Assembly (NCBI GenBank): GCA_937891445.1
Contig: CALAFV010000298.1
Location: forward strand, 1 to 7,813
Direction: 5' to 3'
DNA from: an uncultured Phycisphaerales bacterium
Lineage (GTDB): Bacteria; Planctomycetota; Phycisphaerae; Phycisphaerales; UBA1924
Length of the DNA stretch: 7,813 nt
Both the position numbers and the translations under genes were made by a program. The notes under the pieces are model-generated. The model was not told where the DNA came from, made no database searches, and saw nothing but the letters and a program-made list of their open reading frames with translations. Positions 1 through 6,010 of the stretch are shown piece by piece (the first letter of the stretch is position 1; each line of letters opens with the position of its first letter).

Positions 1-350
1 GCCGAAAGCGGGTGGAGCAGCAGCGGGAGTTCGACGTTCTCGTACGCGGTCAGGACCGGGACGAGGTTGTAGAGTTGGAAGATGTAGCCGACGTGCTCGG
101 CGCGCCAGCGGGCCAGCGCGGCCCGCGAGAGGCCCGCAAGTTCGACGCCGCCGACGCGCAGCGAGCCGGCGGTGGGCGTGTCGATGCCGGCGAGAAGGTT
201 GAGCAGCGTCGTCTTGCCGGAGCCGGAGGGGCCCATGAGGGCGAGGAACTCGCCCTGCTCCACATCGAGGTCGAGTTCCTGGAGCGGCGTGATGGTCGCC
301 GCGCCCTTGCGGTACGAGCGGGTGATGCCGCGGCATTCGATGAGCGCCAT
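1..350 (-). CDS. ABC transporter ATP-binding protein, MacB/LolD/DevA type (partial, N-terminal 116 residues)
   Basis: This is the cytoplasmic ATPase of an export ABC transporter. The ATG at 350-348 opens a frame that runs off the left edge, so only about half of a usual 225-250-residue subunit is present. The sequence shows a Walker A motif, GPSGSGKTTL (residues 40-49), and the Q-loop region YIFQLYNLVPVLTAYENVEL (residues 89-108), which is typical of the MacB/LolD/DevA family. The signature motif, Walker B and H-loop would lie outside the window. The start overlaps the stop of the membrane fusion protein gene by one base (TGATG), and GGAGG at 364-360 lies 9 nt upstream, so translational coupling is likely. 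From the family, a FtsX/MacB-like permease gene should follow beyond base 1. The family is certain; the substrate cannot be told from this subunit. Confidence 0.95.
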   Translation of the reverse strand, partial: MALIECRGITRSYRKGAATITPLQELDLDVEQGEFLALMGPSGSGKTTLLNLLAGIDTPTAGSLRVGGVELAGLSRAALARWRAEHVGYIFQLYNLVPVLTAYENVELPLLLHPLS

Positions 351-2050
351 CAGTGGTTCCCTCCGGCGATCTGCGTGATCCTGATGCGGCGACCGTCGCG
401 CAGGGCGGATGGGTCGCTCGTGATGATGAGGTCGCCCGGATGTACGCCGGCGGCAACCTCGACCCACTCCCCTTCACCGCCCTCCCCCACTGCTCCCACA
501 ACGCCGCGTCCGATCTGGACGCTGGTCCGCCGCGCTGTGGGCGAGCCGCCGGAGCGGTCGGCAAGCCAGACGTGCGCCGTGTCGCCCGTCCTGACGACGG
601 CGCTGCGCGGGACGAAGAGGCGCTGCGGGCCGGAGGTGGACGCGGCGCCGGCAACATCCGCAGCGCCGCCGTTTCCGGAGGGCGTCGCGGCGAAGATGCG
701 CACGCGCGCGAGCATCTCCGGGCGCAGGCGCGGGTCCGGGTCCTCGATCGCAACCTTGACCTGGAGCGTGTTCTTCTGGATATTCGCCTCGCCCAGCAGG
801 CGTGTGACGCGACCGCGGAACGTGGTGTGCGGGAGGGCCTCAACGGTGACCTCCGCGGCCTGGCCGACGGAGAGACGGCCCGCGTCGGCCAGCGGCACAT
901 CCGCGCGGACCTGGAGGCGGCTGGGGTCGTAGAGCCGCACGGCGTAACCGCCGGCGCGCGGCGAGTCGCCTCGCGGCAACTCGTCGCCAAGGCCCATGTC
1001 GCCGCCACCGGGCATGAGGCGCGTCCCCGGTGCCGCGAGGCGGGCCATCACCACGCCGGAGGCCGGGGCGCGGATCTCCATCCGCTCCAGCCGCAGCGCG
1101 GCCTCGTCGCGCGCGGTCTGCGCCCGCGCGTGCGCTGCGCGGGCCCGCTCGAGGACCGACTTGGCCGCGGCGAGCGCACGCGTCTCTTCGATCCGCAGAC
1201 GCAGACCTTCCTTCGCGGCGGCGAGGTCGGCCTCGGCCTGGCGCACCTTCGCCTCGCGGATGCCGTGCATCGCGACGTGCGTGTCGAGCATGGCCCGCTG
1301 GGCCTCGACGCGCTGGGCCAGCCGCGCCAGTTCGCCGCGCGACACCGCGCCGGTGTCCACGAGGCGGCTCTTGCGCTCCAGTTCGTCCTCCAGTTCGGCG
1401 AGCCTGGCACGCTCAACGGCGATCTCGGCAGGGTGGCGCTCGAGATCGGCGGTCGCCTCGGCGAGGACGGCCTCGGCCATCGCGACTGCGCGCGTGCGCT
1501 CGTAGGGGTTGTCCCACTGGGCCTGCGCCGCGGCGAGGTCGGCCTCGGCCTGGGCGACCATGGCGGCGGCTTCGGCGAGATCGGCCTCCGCGGCGGCCAA
1601 GGCCAGGCGAGCATCGTCGGCGACCATGCGCGCGACGACCTGGCCCGCCTCGACGCGGTCGCCCTCGAGCACGAGGACTTCGGAAACAACGCCCTCGGCC
1701 AGCGCGGAAACGTTGATGGGGAACGGGTCCGGCTCGAGCCACCCCGAGGCCTGGGCGATGACCTCGCCCGCGGCGGGGGCGCTGGCGGCGGATGAGGCCG
1801 GCACGTCGGTCTCTGTCTCGGCGGCGCGCTGGACGACCGGGACGACGGTCACGGGCGTCGCCGGCGCCAGCGCATCACGAGCGGTGTACAGGAGGAGCCC
1901 CGCCGCGGAGAGCAGCACGACCGCGGGGACAAGCACGCGCGTCTTCCAGCGCGACGGCGGACGCGGCACGGCGGAGCCGGCAGCGGGCGCCTGCGAAGGC
2001 GCAGACGTACGGCGAGAAAGCGTGGAGAGATCCGGCGCTGATGTGGTCAT
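350..2050 (-). CDS. HlyD/MacA/DevB-type membrane fusion protein of an ABC efflux system
   Basis: A 566-residue periplasmic adaptor that would link the inner-membrane ABC transporter to an outer-membrane channel. The layout is a Pro/Ala/Ser-rich cytoplasmic tail (1-36), one membrane anchor (about 39-56), a first lipoyl half-motif (about 103-142), a long Ala/Glu/Arg-rich coiled-coil hairpin (about 145-323), a second lipoyl half with MEIRAPASGVV (324-334), a beta-barrel domain (about 377-452) and a membrane-proximal domain (about 476-562). The hairpin tip carries R226-x3-L230-x6-S237, the RLS motif by which AcrA/MacA-type adaptors dock onto TolC-like channels. Gly-rich loops at about 346-367 and 456-474 make it longer than typical MacA (about 370 residues). 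Gene order (adaptor, then ATPase) resembles macAB and devBCA operons. ATG 2050 is the only good start, although no Shine-Dalgarno precedes it. Family assignment is firm; the substrate is unknown. Confidence 0.93.
   Translation of the reverse strand: MTTSAPDLSTLSRRTSAPSQAPAAGSAVPRPPSRWKTRVLVPAVVLLSAAGLLLYTARDALAPATPVTVVPVVQRAAETETDVPASSAASAPAAGEVIAQASGWLEPDPFPINVSALAEGVVSEVLVLEGDRVEAGQVVARMVADDARLALAAAEADLAEAAAMVAQAEADLAAAQAQWDNPYERTRAVAMAEAVLAEATADLERHPAEIAVERARLAELEDELERKSRLVDTGAVSRGELARLAQRVEAQRAMLDTHVAMHGIREAKVRQAEADLAAAKEGLRLRIEETRALAAAKSVLERARAAHARAQTARDEAALRLERMEIRAPASGVVMARLAAPGTRLMPGGGDMGLGDELPRGDSPRAGGYAVRLYDPSRLQVRADVPLADAGRLSVGQAAEVTVEALPHTTFRGRVTRLLGEANIQKNTLQVKVAIEDPDPRLRPEMLARVRIFAATPSGNGGAADVAGAASTSGPQRLFVPRSAVVRTGDTAHVWLADRSGGSPTARRTSVQIGRGVVGAVGEGGEGEWVEVAAGVHPGDLIITSDPSALRDGRRIRITQIAGGNH
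360..364 (-). promoter_or_regulatory. Shine-Dalgarno site of the ABC ATPase gene
   Basis: GGAGG on the minus strand, 9 nt before the ATG at 350 and inside the last codons of the preceding gene. It stands out because the other starts in this operon have no recognisable Shine-Dalgarno sequence, and it supports ATG 350 as the real start. Confidence 0.7.
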
Positions 2051-2137
2051 GAGTCCAGCCAGGGGAGAAAGAAGTGAGCGCAGACGGACGCGGCCGCCGC
2101 GGAGCGGCGGGCCACCCGGGTGCGGGCACTTCTCTGG

Positions 2138-2563
2138 CTAGACAGTGAGCGCGCAGTGGAGGCGCAGGAGCGTTAGCGCGGGTGTCGGCCGCGCTTCACG
2201 CCGCGTTGCAGCCGCGAGCGGCTCGGGACGAATGCAGCACGAGACAACGGCGACCGGCGGCGGCAGCACGGTCGCGTGGCCCCCCCCGAGTCCCCCCACA
2301 TCCGGACGCGGCGAGCCCGGCATCTTCACGGCCAGGGCGCAGCATCCACCGTCGCACGGTTCGCCGTCGTGATCGGCGGGCGTGGCGGGGTGGTCTCCAT
2401 CCTCCGCAGCGCAGCAGCAGCACGTGCCGCCGTCGCCGCCCTCGGACCTCACGGCGTCCCACACGAAGCCGACGAGCCCGCTGGCCTCGCAGCAGCACAC
2501 GGGGACCCACACGGCCAGAAGGGCCGCGATGAGCCATCGGACTGTCGGGGTGAAGCGGAACAT
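2138..2563 (-). CDS. Small Cys-rich exported protein, function unknown
   Basis: A 141-residue protein that I do not recognise as a named family. It begins with a signal-peptide-like segment: Arg at 3 and 9, then a hydrophobic run at about 10-22. Next come 13 cysteines in clusters (23-25, 48-51, 70, 74-75, 109-110, 137) along with histidines at 58, 65, 96 and 136, several Gly/Asp-rich stretches, and the tail LLRLHCALTV. The Cys/His clusters suggest metal binding in the periplasm or at the membrane, which is inference. It lies 86 bp downstream of rnc and 87 bp upstream of the membrane fusion protein on the same strand, so it probably leads the efflux operon. A classical lipobox is absent (Val, not Gly/Ala/Ser, before Cys23). 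No Shine-Dalgarno is visible before ATG 2563. The frame looks coding because it is intact, has a plausible signal sequence and fits the operon spacing. Confidence 0.75.
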   Translation of the reverse strand: MFRFTPTVRWLIAALLAVWVPVCCCEASGLVGFVWDAVRSEGGDGGTCCCCAAEDGDHPATPADHDGEPCDGGCCALAVKMPGSPRPDVGGLGGGHATVLPPPVAVVSCCIRPEPLAAATRREARPTPALTLLRLHCALTV

Positions 2564-2601
2564 GGTCGTCGTCGTGTGTGTCGGCGGATCGGCGGCGCCA
2601 G

Positions 2602-2629
2602 ATCATAGGTGCCGGCGGCTGCCCGTCTC
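2602..2629 (-). promoter_or_regulatory. Candidate sigma70-type promoter of the Cys-rich/efflux operon
   Basis: On the minus strand a TATGAT box (2607-2602) matches the -10 consensus at five of six positions. GAGACG lies 16 bp upstream (2629-2624) as a poor -35 (three of six). It would start transcription about 30 nt before the ATG at 2563. Directly upstream of the -35 is a 12-bp palindrome (2632-2643). The AT-rich -10 stands out in such GC-rich DNA, but this is a weak prediction. Confidence 0.35.
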
Positions 2630-2631
2630 CG

Positions 2632-2643
2632 CGGTATTTACCG
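2632..2643. repeat. 12-bp palindrome CGGTA-TT-TACCG upstream of the efflux operon
   Basis: Two perfect 5-bp arms separated by TT sit 3 bp beyond the candidate -35 box of the Cys-rich/efflux operon and just after the end of rnc. The position fits an operator for a dimeric regulator, but no regulator gene is in the window and a palindrome this short can arise by chance. Confidence 0.3.
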
Positions 2644-2649
2644 GACGTG

Positions 2650-3390
2650 CTAGCCGGCCCGGGCGACCTCCCGGACCACGCGGATGTGGCCGTCCTCTTC
2701 GGTGCGGCAGAGGCCGAGTTCCTGGAGCGCGTTGAGGGCCGCGAGTTGCTCGGCCTGCTTCTTGGACTGGCCCCAACTGGAGGGGAACCGGCGGTCGCCG
2801 ATCTCCACGGCGACCTCGAAGCACTTGGCGTGGTCGGGGCCCTTCTCGTCGAGGACGAGGTACTGCGGGGTGGTGTCGAGGTTCTGCTGGGCGTACTGCT
2901 GGAGGACGCTCTTGAAGTTCTCCTGGTGGCCGCACGATTCGGCGCGGGCGATCAGCGGGCCCAGGCGCGGCTCAAGGAAGGCCCGGGCCGCGTCGAGTCC
3001 GCCGTCGAGGTAGACGGCCGCGATCACGGCCTCGAGCACGGCGGCGGCGAGGGACTGCGGGAGCGTGTGGCGCCCCTGCATGCCGCGGCCGAGGCACAGC
3101 AGGTTGTCCAGCCCCAGGTCGCGGGCGATGTTCGCGCAGGTCTGGCGCGAGACGACCGTGGACTTGATCTTGGTCATCTCGCCTTCGAGGAGGTTCGGGT
3201 AGCCCTGGTAGATCATCTCGCAGGTGATCAGGCCGAGCACCGCGTCCCCGAGGAACTCCATGCGCTCGTTGGAGTCCAGACGCGACTCGGCGACGGAAGC
3301 GTGGCGCAGCGCCCGCTCCAGAAGGGACTTATCGCGGAATCGGTAGCCAATCGCGCGTTCGGCTGAAGCACAGATGTCGGTCTGATCCAT
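2650..3390 (-). CDS. rnc: Ribonuclease III
   Basis: This 246-residue endonuclease cleaves double-stranded RNA, including rRNA precursors, and normally works as a Mg-dependent homodimer. The nuclease domain (about 10-150) carries the signature NERMEFLGDAV (41-51), giving the catalytic E45 and D49. The second metal motif reads SLAAAVLEA (113-121): E120 is present, but Ala117 stands where the family has Asp (D114 in E. coli). A complete double-stranded-RNA-binding domain follows (about 158-228) with GPDHAKCFEV and the SKKQAEQLAA helix. The length matches the family (about 225-250). ATG 3390 is chosen because homology starts almost at once; an upstream in-frame extension to 3654 is Pro/Gly/Arg-rich and unlike the family. 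The gene lies upstream of the efflux operon on the same strand, without a clear terminator between them. Confidence 0.97.
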   Translation of the reverse strand: MDQTDICASAERAIGYRFRDKSLLERALRHASVAESRLDSNERMEFLGDAVLGLITCEMIYQGYPNLLEGEMTKIKSTVVSRQTCANIARDLGLDNLLCLGRGMQGRHTLPQSLAAAVLEAVIAAVYLDGGLDAARAFLEPRLGPLIARAESCGHQENFKSVLQQYAQQNLDTTPQYLVLDEKGPDHAKCFEVAVEIGDRRFPSSWGQSKKQAEQLAALNALQELGLCRTEEDGHIRVVREVARAG

Positions 3391-3501
3391 TGGGGCTGCG
3401 ACCTGCGAGAACGGCCCGCCGCGCCCGCGTGCGTCGGGTGCGGCGTGCAGACACATGAACACTGGCCGGCGCGGCCCCGTCCTCCGCCCTGTCCCCCCAC
3501 C

Positions 3502-3524
3502 CGGCCGGCTGAGAATGCCGGCCG
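3502..3524. repeat. Perfect 8-bp hairpin in the rnc leader
   Basis: CGGCCGGC and GCCGGCCG flank a 7-nt loop, about 110 bp upstream of the rnc start. There is no T-run on either side, so it does not look like a terminator. It could fold in a long rnc leader RNA. The role is inference. Confidence 0.4.
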
Positions 3525-3748
3525 CTTGGCCCCCCACCTCCCCCACTCCCCTCATCGGACCGCCGCGCTGGCGCGGTCGCGGCTGCTCGCTGGCCGGAGG
3601 TGTCCCGAGAGGGGCGTTCGGCCAGGGAGCAATCGCGACAGGCCGGGGCCGCACGCAGCCCCGACACCTTCAATATACCTTCCTTCATCGGACACGGAAG
3701 GGTTTTTCCCGAGATTCCGGCTTGGGCGGGTGCGCGGTCCGGTCTTCC

Positions 3749-3803
3749 GAGCCCGCCGCGGGGCTCTCGCCACGGGTAGCCGTCCGGAAGCACCGCGGCT
3801 ACC
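3749..3803 (+). promoter_or_regulatory. Two hairpins in the rpmH upstream region
   Basis: The first is GAGCCC-6 nt-GGGCTC (3749-3766). The second is GGTAGCCG-13 nt-CGGCTACC (3775-3803), which has perfect 8-bp arms. They end 58 bp before the rpmH ATG. If transcribed, they would form two adjacent stem-loops in the leader, a layout seen in autoregulated ribosomal protein leaders; alternatively the second repeat is an operator. No known leader class was recognised. Confidence 0.35.
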
Positions 3804-3861
3804 ATCCCGCCCTGCCCGGCGGGCCATCCGGCCGCCGGTTGAAGTCCAAGCCGAGGCCACC

Positions 3862-4002
3862 ATGCATTACCCGCACCGAACCAGCCGCATCAAGCGCAAG
3901 CGCGCCATCGGGTTCCGCGCCCGGATGAAGACCAAGAACGGCCGCAAACTCATCAACCGCCAGCGCCGTATCGGCCGGTCCATCAACACCGCGGACAAGT
4001 AA
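3862..4002 (+). CDS. rpmH: 50S ribosomal protein L34
   Basis: A 46-residue, highly basic protein of the large ribosomal subunit. The core GFRARMKTKNGRKLINRQRR (17-36) matches the L34 family signature GFRARMxTKxGRxxLxRRR. The N-terminus, HYPHRTSRIKRKR, differs from the proteobacterial KRTYQPS type but keeps the SRIKRKR element. The ATG at 3862 is fixed by family length; upstream in-frame sequence is unrelated. It stands alone on the plus strand between two minus-strand blocks. In many bacteria rnpA follows within a few bases, but here the gene is followed by 42 bp and then an intrinsic terminator. No strong Shine-Dalgarno is visible (GAGG lies 9 nt upstream). Confidence 0.97.
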   Translation: MHYPHRTSRIKRKRAIGFRARMKTKNGRKLINRQRRIGRSINTADK

Positions 4003-4044
4003 GCCCGCCGGGCAAACGCCCGAGGCGCTCAGGATCACGTTGCG

Positions 4045-4075
4045 ACCCCGCGGCGAGCCGCGGGGTTGTTCTTTT
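4045..4075 (+). terminator. Intrinsic terminator of rpmH
   Basis: A perfect 9-bp GC-rich stem (ACCCCGCGG / CCGCGGGGT) with a 4-nt CGAG loop is followed by the T-rich tail TGTTCTTTT. It sits 42 bp after the rpmH stop. On the other strand the stem lacks a T-run at its 3' side, so it serves rpmH better than the convergent HD-GYP gene. Confidence 0.85.
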
Positions 4076-4113
4076 GGTGAACCGTCGGGAGCGAGGGGCG
4101 AGGGGGACCGCCC

Positions 4114-4770
4114 TTACGGGCGCGTGGTGGCCGCCGCGTCGGGGGAGAACGCGGGGACCGGGCAGGCGTCGTTGTAGTACCCGAGTATCCAGCCGATCTG
4201 CCCGGAGCGGTACAGGTCCTTCATGGCCGCGACGCAATCGGCGCAGTAGCGGGAGCCGACGCCGGCCTCGAGTTCGGCCAGGGCCCGCTCGGCGGCATCC
4301 GGGCCGACGTCGGAGCGGTAGGGGCGGACGCTCGTAAGGGCGTCGAAGGCGTCGATGACGGCAAACTGACGCGCGGCGAGGGCGATGGCGTCGCCGGAGA
4401 GGCCGTCCGGGTAGCCGCGGCCGTCCACACGCTCGTGATGGTGCCGCACGATTTCGAGCACGAGGGCATCATCGACGCCCATGGCGACGAGACGCTCGTA
4501 GCCGCGGACGGCATGGGTTTTGATGATCTCGTACTCCTCATCGGTGAGCGGGCCGGGTTTGCGGAGAATGGCGTCCGGGATGTCGATCTTGCCCAGGTCG
4601 TGCAGGGCCGCGCCGACGGTGATCCGCGCGATCCTGGCGTGGTCGAGGCCGAAGGACTCGGCCATGGCGCGGGCATAGAGGACAACGCGCCAGGTGTGGT
4701 GGGCGGTCAAACCGTCCTTGCGTTCGATCTCGCGAACGAGATCGGCCACGGCGTTGGGCGAGATAGGCAC
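4114..4770 (-). CDS. HD-GYP domain protein, predicted cyclic-di-GMP phosphodiesterase
   Basis: A 218-residue cytoplasmic protein that is almost only an HD-GYP domain; such domains hydrolyse cyclic-di-GMP to pGpG or GMP at a di- or trinuclear metal site. It shows HTWRV (25-29), the HD pair in LHDLGK (56-61), His86, HHERVDGRGYP (110-120) with the GYP motif, and DAFDALTSVRPYR (140-152). All expected metal and motif residues are present, so it is probably active. There is no receiver or membrane domain, so control must come from partners. The start is uncertain. GTG 4770 fits the domain edge and lies 37 nt after the phosphatase stop; the frame continues upstream to 5025 only inside the phosphatase gene, where it is a shadow. 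GAGGAGG lies just after the phosphatase stop, too far from GTG 4770 to be ideal. Same strand and tight spacing indicate co-transcription with the phosphatase. Confidence 0.93.
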   Translation of the reverse strand: MPISPNAVADLVREIERKDGLTAHHTWRVVLYARAMAESFGLDHARIARITVGAALHDLGKIDIPDAILRKPGPLTDEEYEIIKTHAVRGYERLVAMGVDDALVLEIVRHHHERVDGRGYPDGLSGDAIALAARQFAVIDAFDALTSVRPYRSDVGPDAAERALAELEAGVGSRYCADCVAAMKDLYRSGQIGWILGYYNDACPVPAFSPDAAATTRP

Positions 4771-4807
4771 GGGGGAGTGTAGGTGCCTGCGGCCGCTCGT
4801 GCCCTCC

Positions 4808-5977
4808 TCAAGCGACGCCAGGGGCGAGCACCCGCACAAGGACGAGGGTCTGGTCGTCGACCTGCGGGCCGTGCGCGGCGACATCGGCGAACACGGCCGC
4901 GTGGGCTTCGGCCAAGGGGCGTGAGGCGTGTCGGGCGAGGATCCGGCCAAGGGCCTCGTGGCCGAGTTGCCGCTCCGAGGCGTCGGCGACCTCCGTGAGC
5001 CCATCGGTGTAGAGGGCGAAGACATCGCCCGGCCGCGCGGTGGTCTGGCCGCTCACGTATGTCTCGTCGGGGAGCAGGCCGAGCGGCAGCCGGTCGTTGG
5101 GGAGTTCGGCGAGGACAGCGCCACCGCGGATGTGGAAGATGGGAAGGTGGCCCGCGAGGGCGTACTCCACTTTCACCTCGGGAGTTCCCGCGGCCGGCGA
5201 GCGGAAGCGCAGCGCGGCGAAGGTCGCGAACATCCCGGGCTCGACGGAGCCGGCCAGCACGCGGTTGAGGTCGTCCAGGAGCGAGGGGAGTTCGGCGGGG
5301 GTGAGCAGGCGCGTGCGCACCGCGCTCTTGACCATGCCCATAACCACGCCGGCGCGGACGCCGTGGCCGGAGACGTCCGCGAGGTACACGTCCGTGACGC
5401 CGTCGTGCGTCAGCACCTCCGTGAGGTCGCCGCCCATCTGGCCGCTGGCGACCGAGCGGGCGTAGACCTCCAGGCCGCCGGCGGTGCACGCGATGTCTGG
5501 AACCAGAGCGCGGTGGATCTGCGAGGCGAGTTCCAGTTCCGTAGAGAGGCGGGCCTTTTCGGTCTCCAGGCGGATGTTCTGGTTGGCCTGGCGTCGGATG
5601 AACATGATGAAGAGGAAGTAGCCGGCGGCCATGCACAGGATCGAGCCGAGCCCTTCGACGCTGACACGGGGAGCGCCGATCGCGAACGCGCGGGGGTGCT
5701 GGGTCGCGAACACGGCGACGACCGCGATCTGCAGGAGCGCCGCCAGGGGGAGGAGTTTCGGGCGGAGCACGCCGAGGCCGGCCCAGACGACGGCCGTGAG
5801 CCCGGAGACGACGGCCCAGAAGAGGAACGTCCGCAGCGGGCGCTCGGGGGTGAGATCGGAGATCGCCAGGACCATGACCGGCGCGAACATGAGGAAGAGG
5901 CCGGTCATCAGGAACGCGGCTTCGCCGGGGCGGATGCGTCCGACGGAGTCCCGCTCATGTCTGGACGGCGCTGGCAT
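4808..5977 (-). CDS. Membrane-anchored SpoIIE/PP2C-type serine/threonine phosphatase
   Basis: A 389-residue protein with four predicted membrane helices (about 21-40, 52-71, 74-93 and 107-127), a helical linker (about 131-155) and a SpoIIE/RsbU-type PP2C phosphatase domain (about 156-384). Motifs seen are SQIHRALVP (152-160), GQMGGDL (179-185), DVSGHG (201-206), LAGHLP (274-279), LPLGLLPD (297-304), YTDGLTEV (323-330) and DDQTLVLV (374-381). The metal-binding aspartates are therefore present. Such enzymes usually dephosphorylate anti-anti-sigma (STAS) proteins in partner switching; none is encoded here. The membrane region could sense a signal, though no known sensor domain is recognised. ATG 5977 is preferred; a GTG at 6010 in the same frame, directly after the stop of the small upstream ORF, would add 11 residues. 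A 10-bp inverted repeat brackets ATG 5977. The stop runs into GAGGAGG before the HD-GYP gene. Confidence 0.95.
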   Translation of the reverse strand: MPAPSRHERDSVGRIRPGEAAFLMTGLFLMFAPVMVLAISDLTPERPLRTFLFWAVVSGLTAVVWAGLGVLRPKLLPLAALLQIAVVAVFATQHPRAFAIGAPRVSVEGLGSILCMAAGYFLFIMFIRRQANQNIRLETEKARLSTELELASQIHRALVPDIACTAGGLEVYARSVASGQMGGDLTEVLTHDGVTDVYLADVSGHGVRAGVVMGMVKSAVRTRLLTPAELPSLLDDLNRVLAGSVEPGMFATFAALRFRSPAAGTPEVKVEYALAGHLPIFHIRGGAVLAELPNDRLPLGLLPDETYVSGQTTARPGDVFALYTDGLTEVADASERQLGHEALGRILARHASRPLAEAHAAVFADVAAHGPQVDDQTLVLVRVLAPGVA

Positions 5978-5987
5978 CGCCGTCCAG
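5961..5987 (-). promoter_or_regulatory. Perfect 10-bp hairpin enclosing the phosphatase start codon
   Basis: In the message, CUGGACGGCG and CGCCGUCCAG pair perfectly around a 7-nt loop, AUGCCAG, so the ATG at 5977 is the first codon of the loop and the region just upstream lies in the stem. No T-run follows, so it is not an intrinsic terminator. It could limit ribosome access to this start. If the GTG at 6010 is used instead, the hairpin is inside the coding region. Confidence 0.55.
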
Positions 5988-6010
5988 CGTATCAGAAGCG
6001 GATGCGCCAC

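Larger units (their letters stand above)
3391..3861. other. Divergent intergenic region between rnc and rpmH
   Basis: These 471 bp hold no convincing gene; every frame crossing them is Pro/Arg/Gly-rich and lacks family features. They contain C-rich runs (about 3494-3550), a GC hairpin (3502-3524), a small AT-rich island (about 3669-3707) with TATATT on the minus strand (3677-3672), a nested inverted repeat (3695-3719), and two hairpins just before rpmH. The promoters of both rnc and rpmH must lie here, or further upstream for co-transcribed messages, but no strong -35/-10 pair is visible. If TATATT were the rnc -10, its leader would be about 275 nt long. Confidence 0.6.

Noticed and set aside
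353..1795. Long plus-strand frame opposite the membrane fusion protein (480 codons)
   Set aside because: It is an antisense shadow created by GC-rich third positions; it has no domain, while the minus frame has clear HlyD architecture.
2561..2629. Lipoprotein signal in the Cys-rich protein
   Set aside because: The residues before Cys23 (V-P-V) do not match a lipobox.
2578..3366. Plus-strand frame opposite rnc
   Set aside because: Antisense shadow; the minus strand encodes an unmistakable RNase III.
3391..3654. 88-residue N-terminal extension of rnc
   Set aside because: Pro/Gly/Arg-rich, unlike any RNase III N-terminus, and family homology begins right after ATG 3390.
4109..4122. Small hairpin CGCCC-TTAC-GGGCG around the HD-GYP stop codon as a terminator
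   Set aside because: Only 5 bp and no T-run on either strand.
4771..5025. Upstream extension of the HD-GYP gene into the phosphatase gene
   Set aside because: That part is a Ser/Pro/Arg-rich shadow of the phosphatase, whose own frame has canonical motifs.
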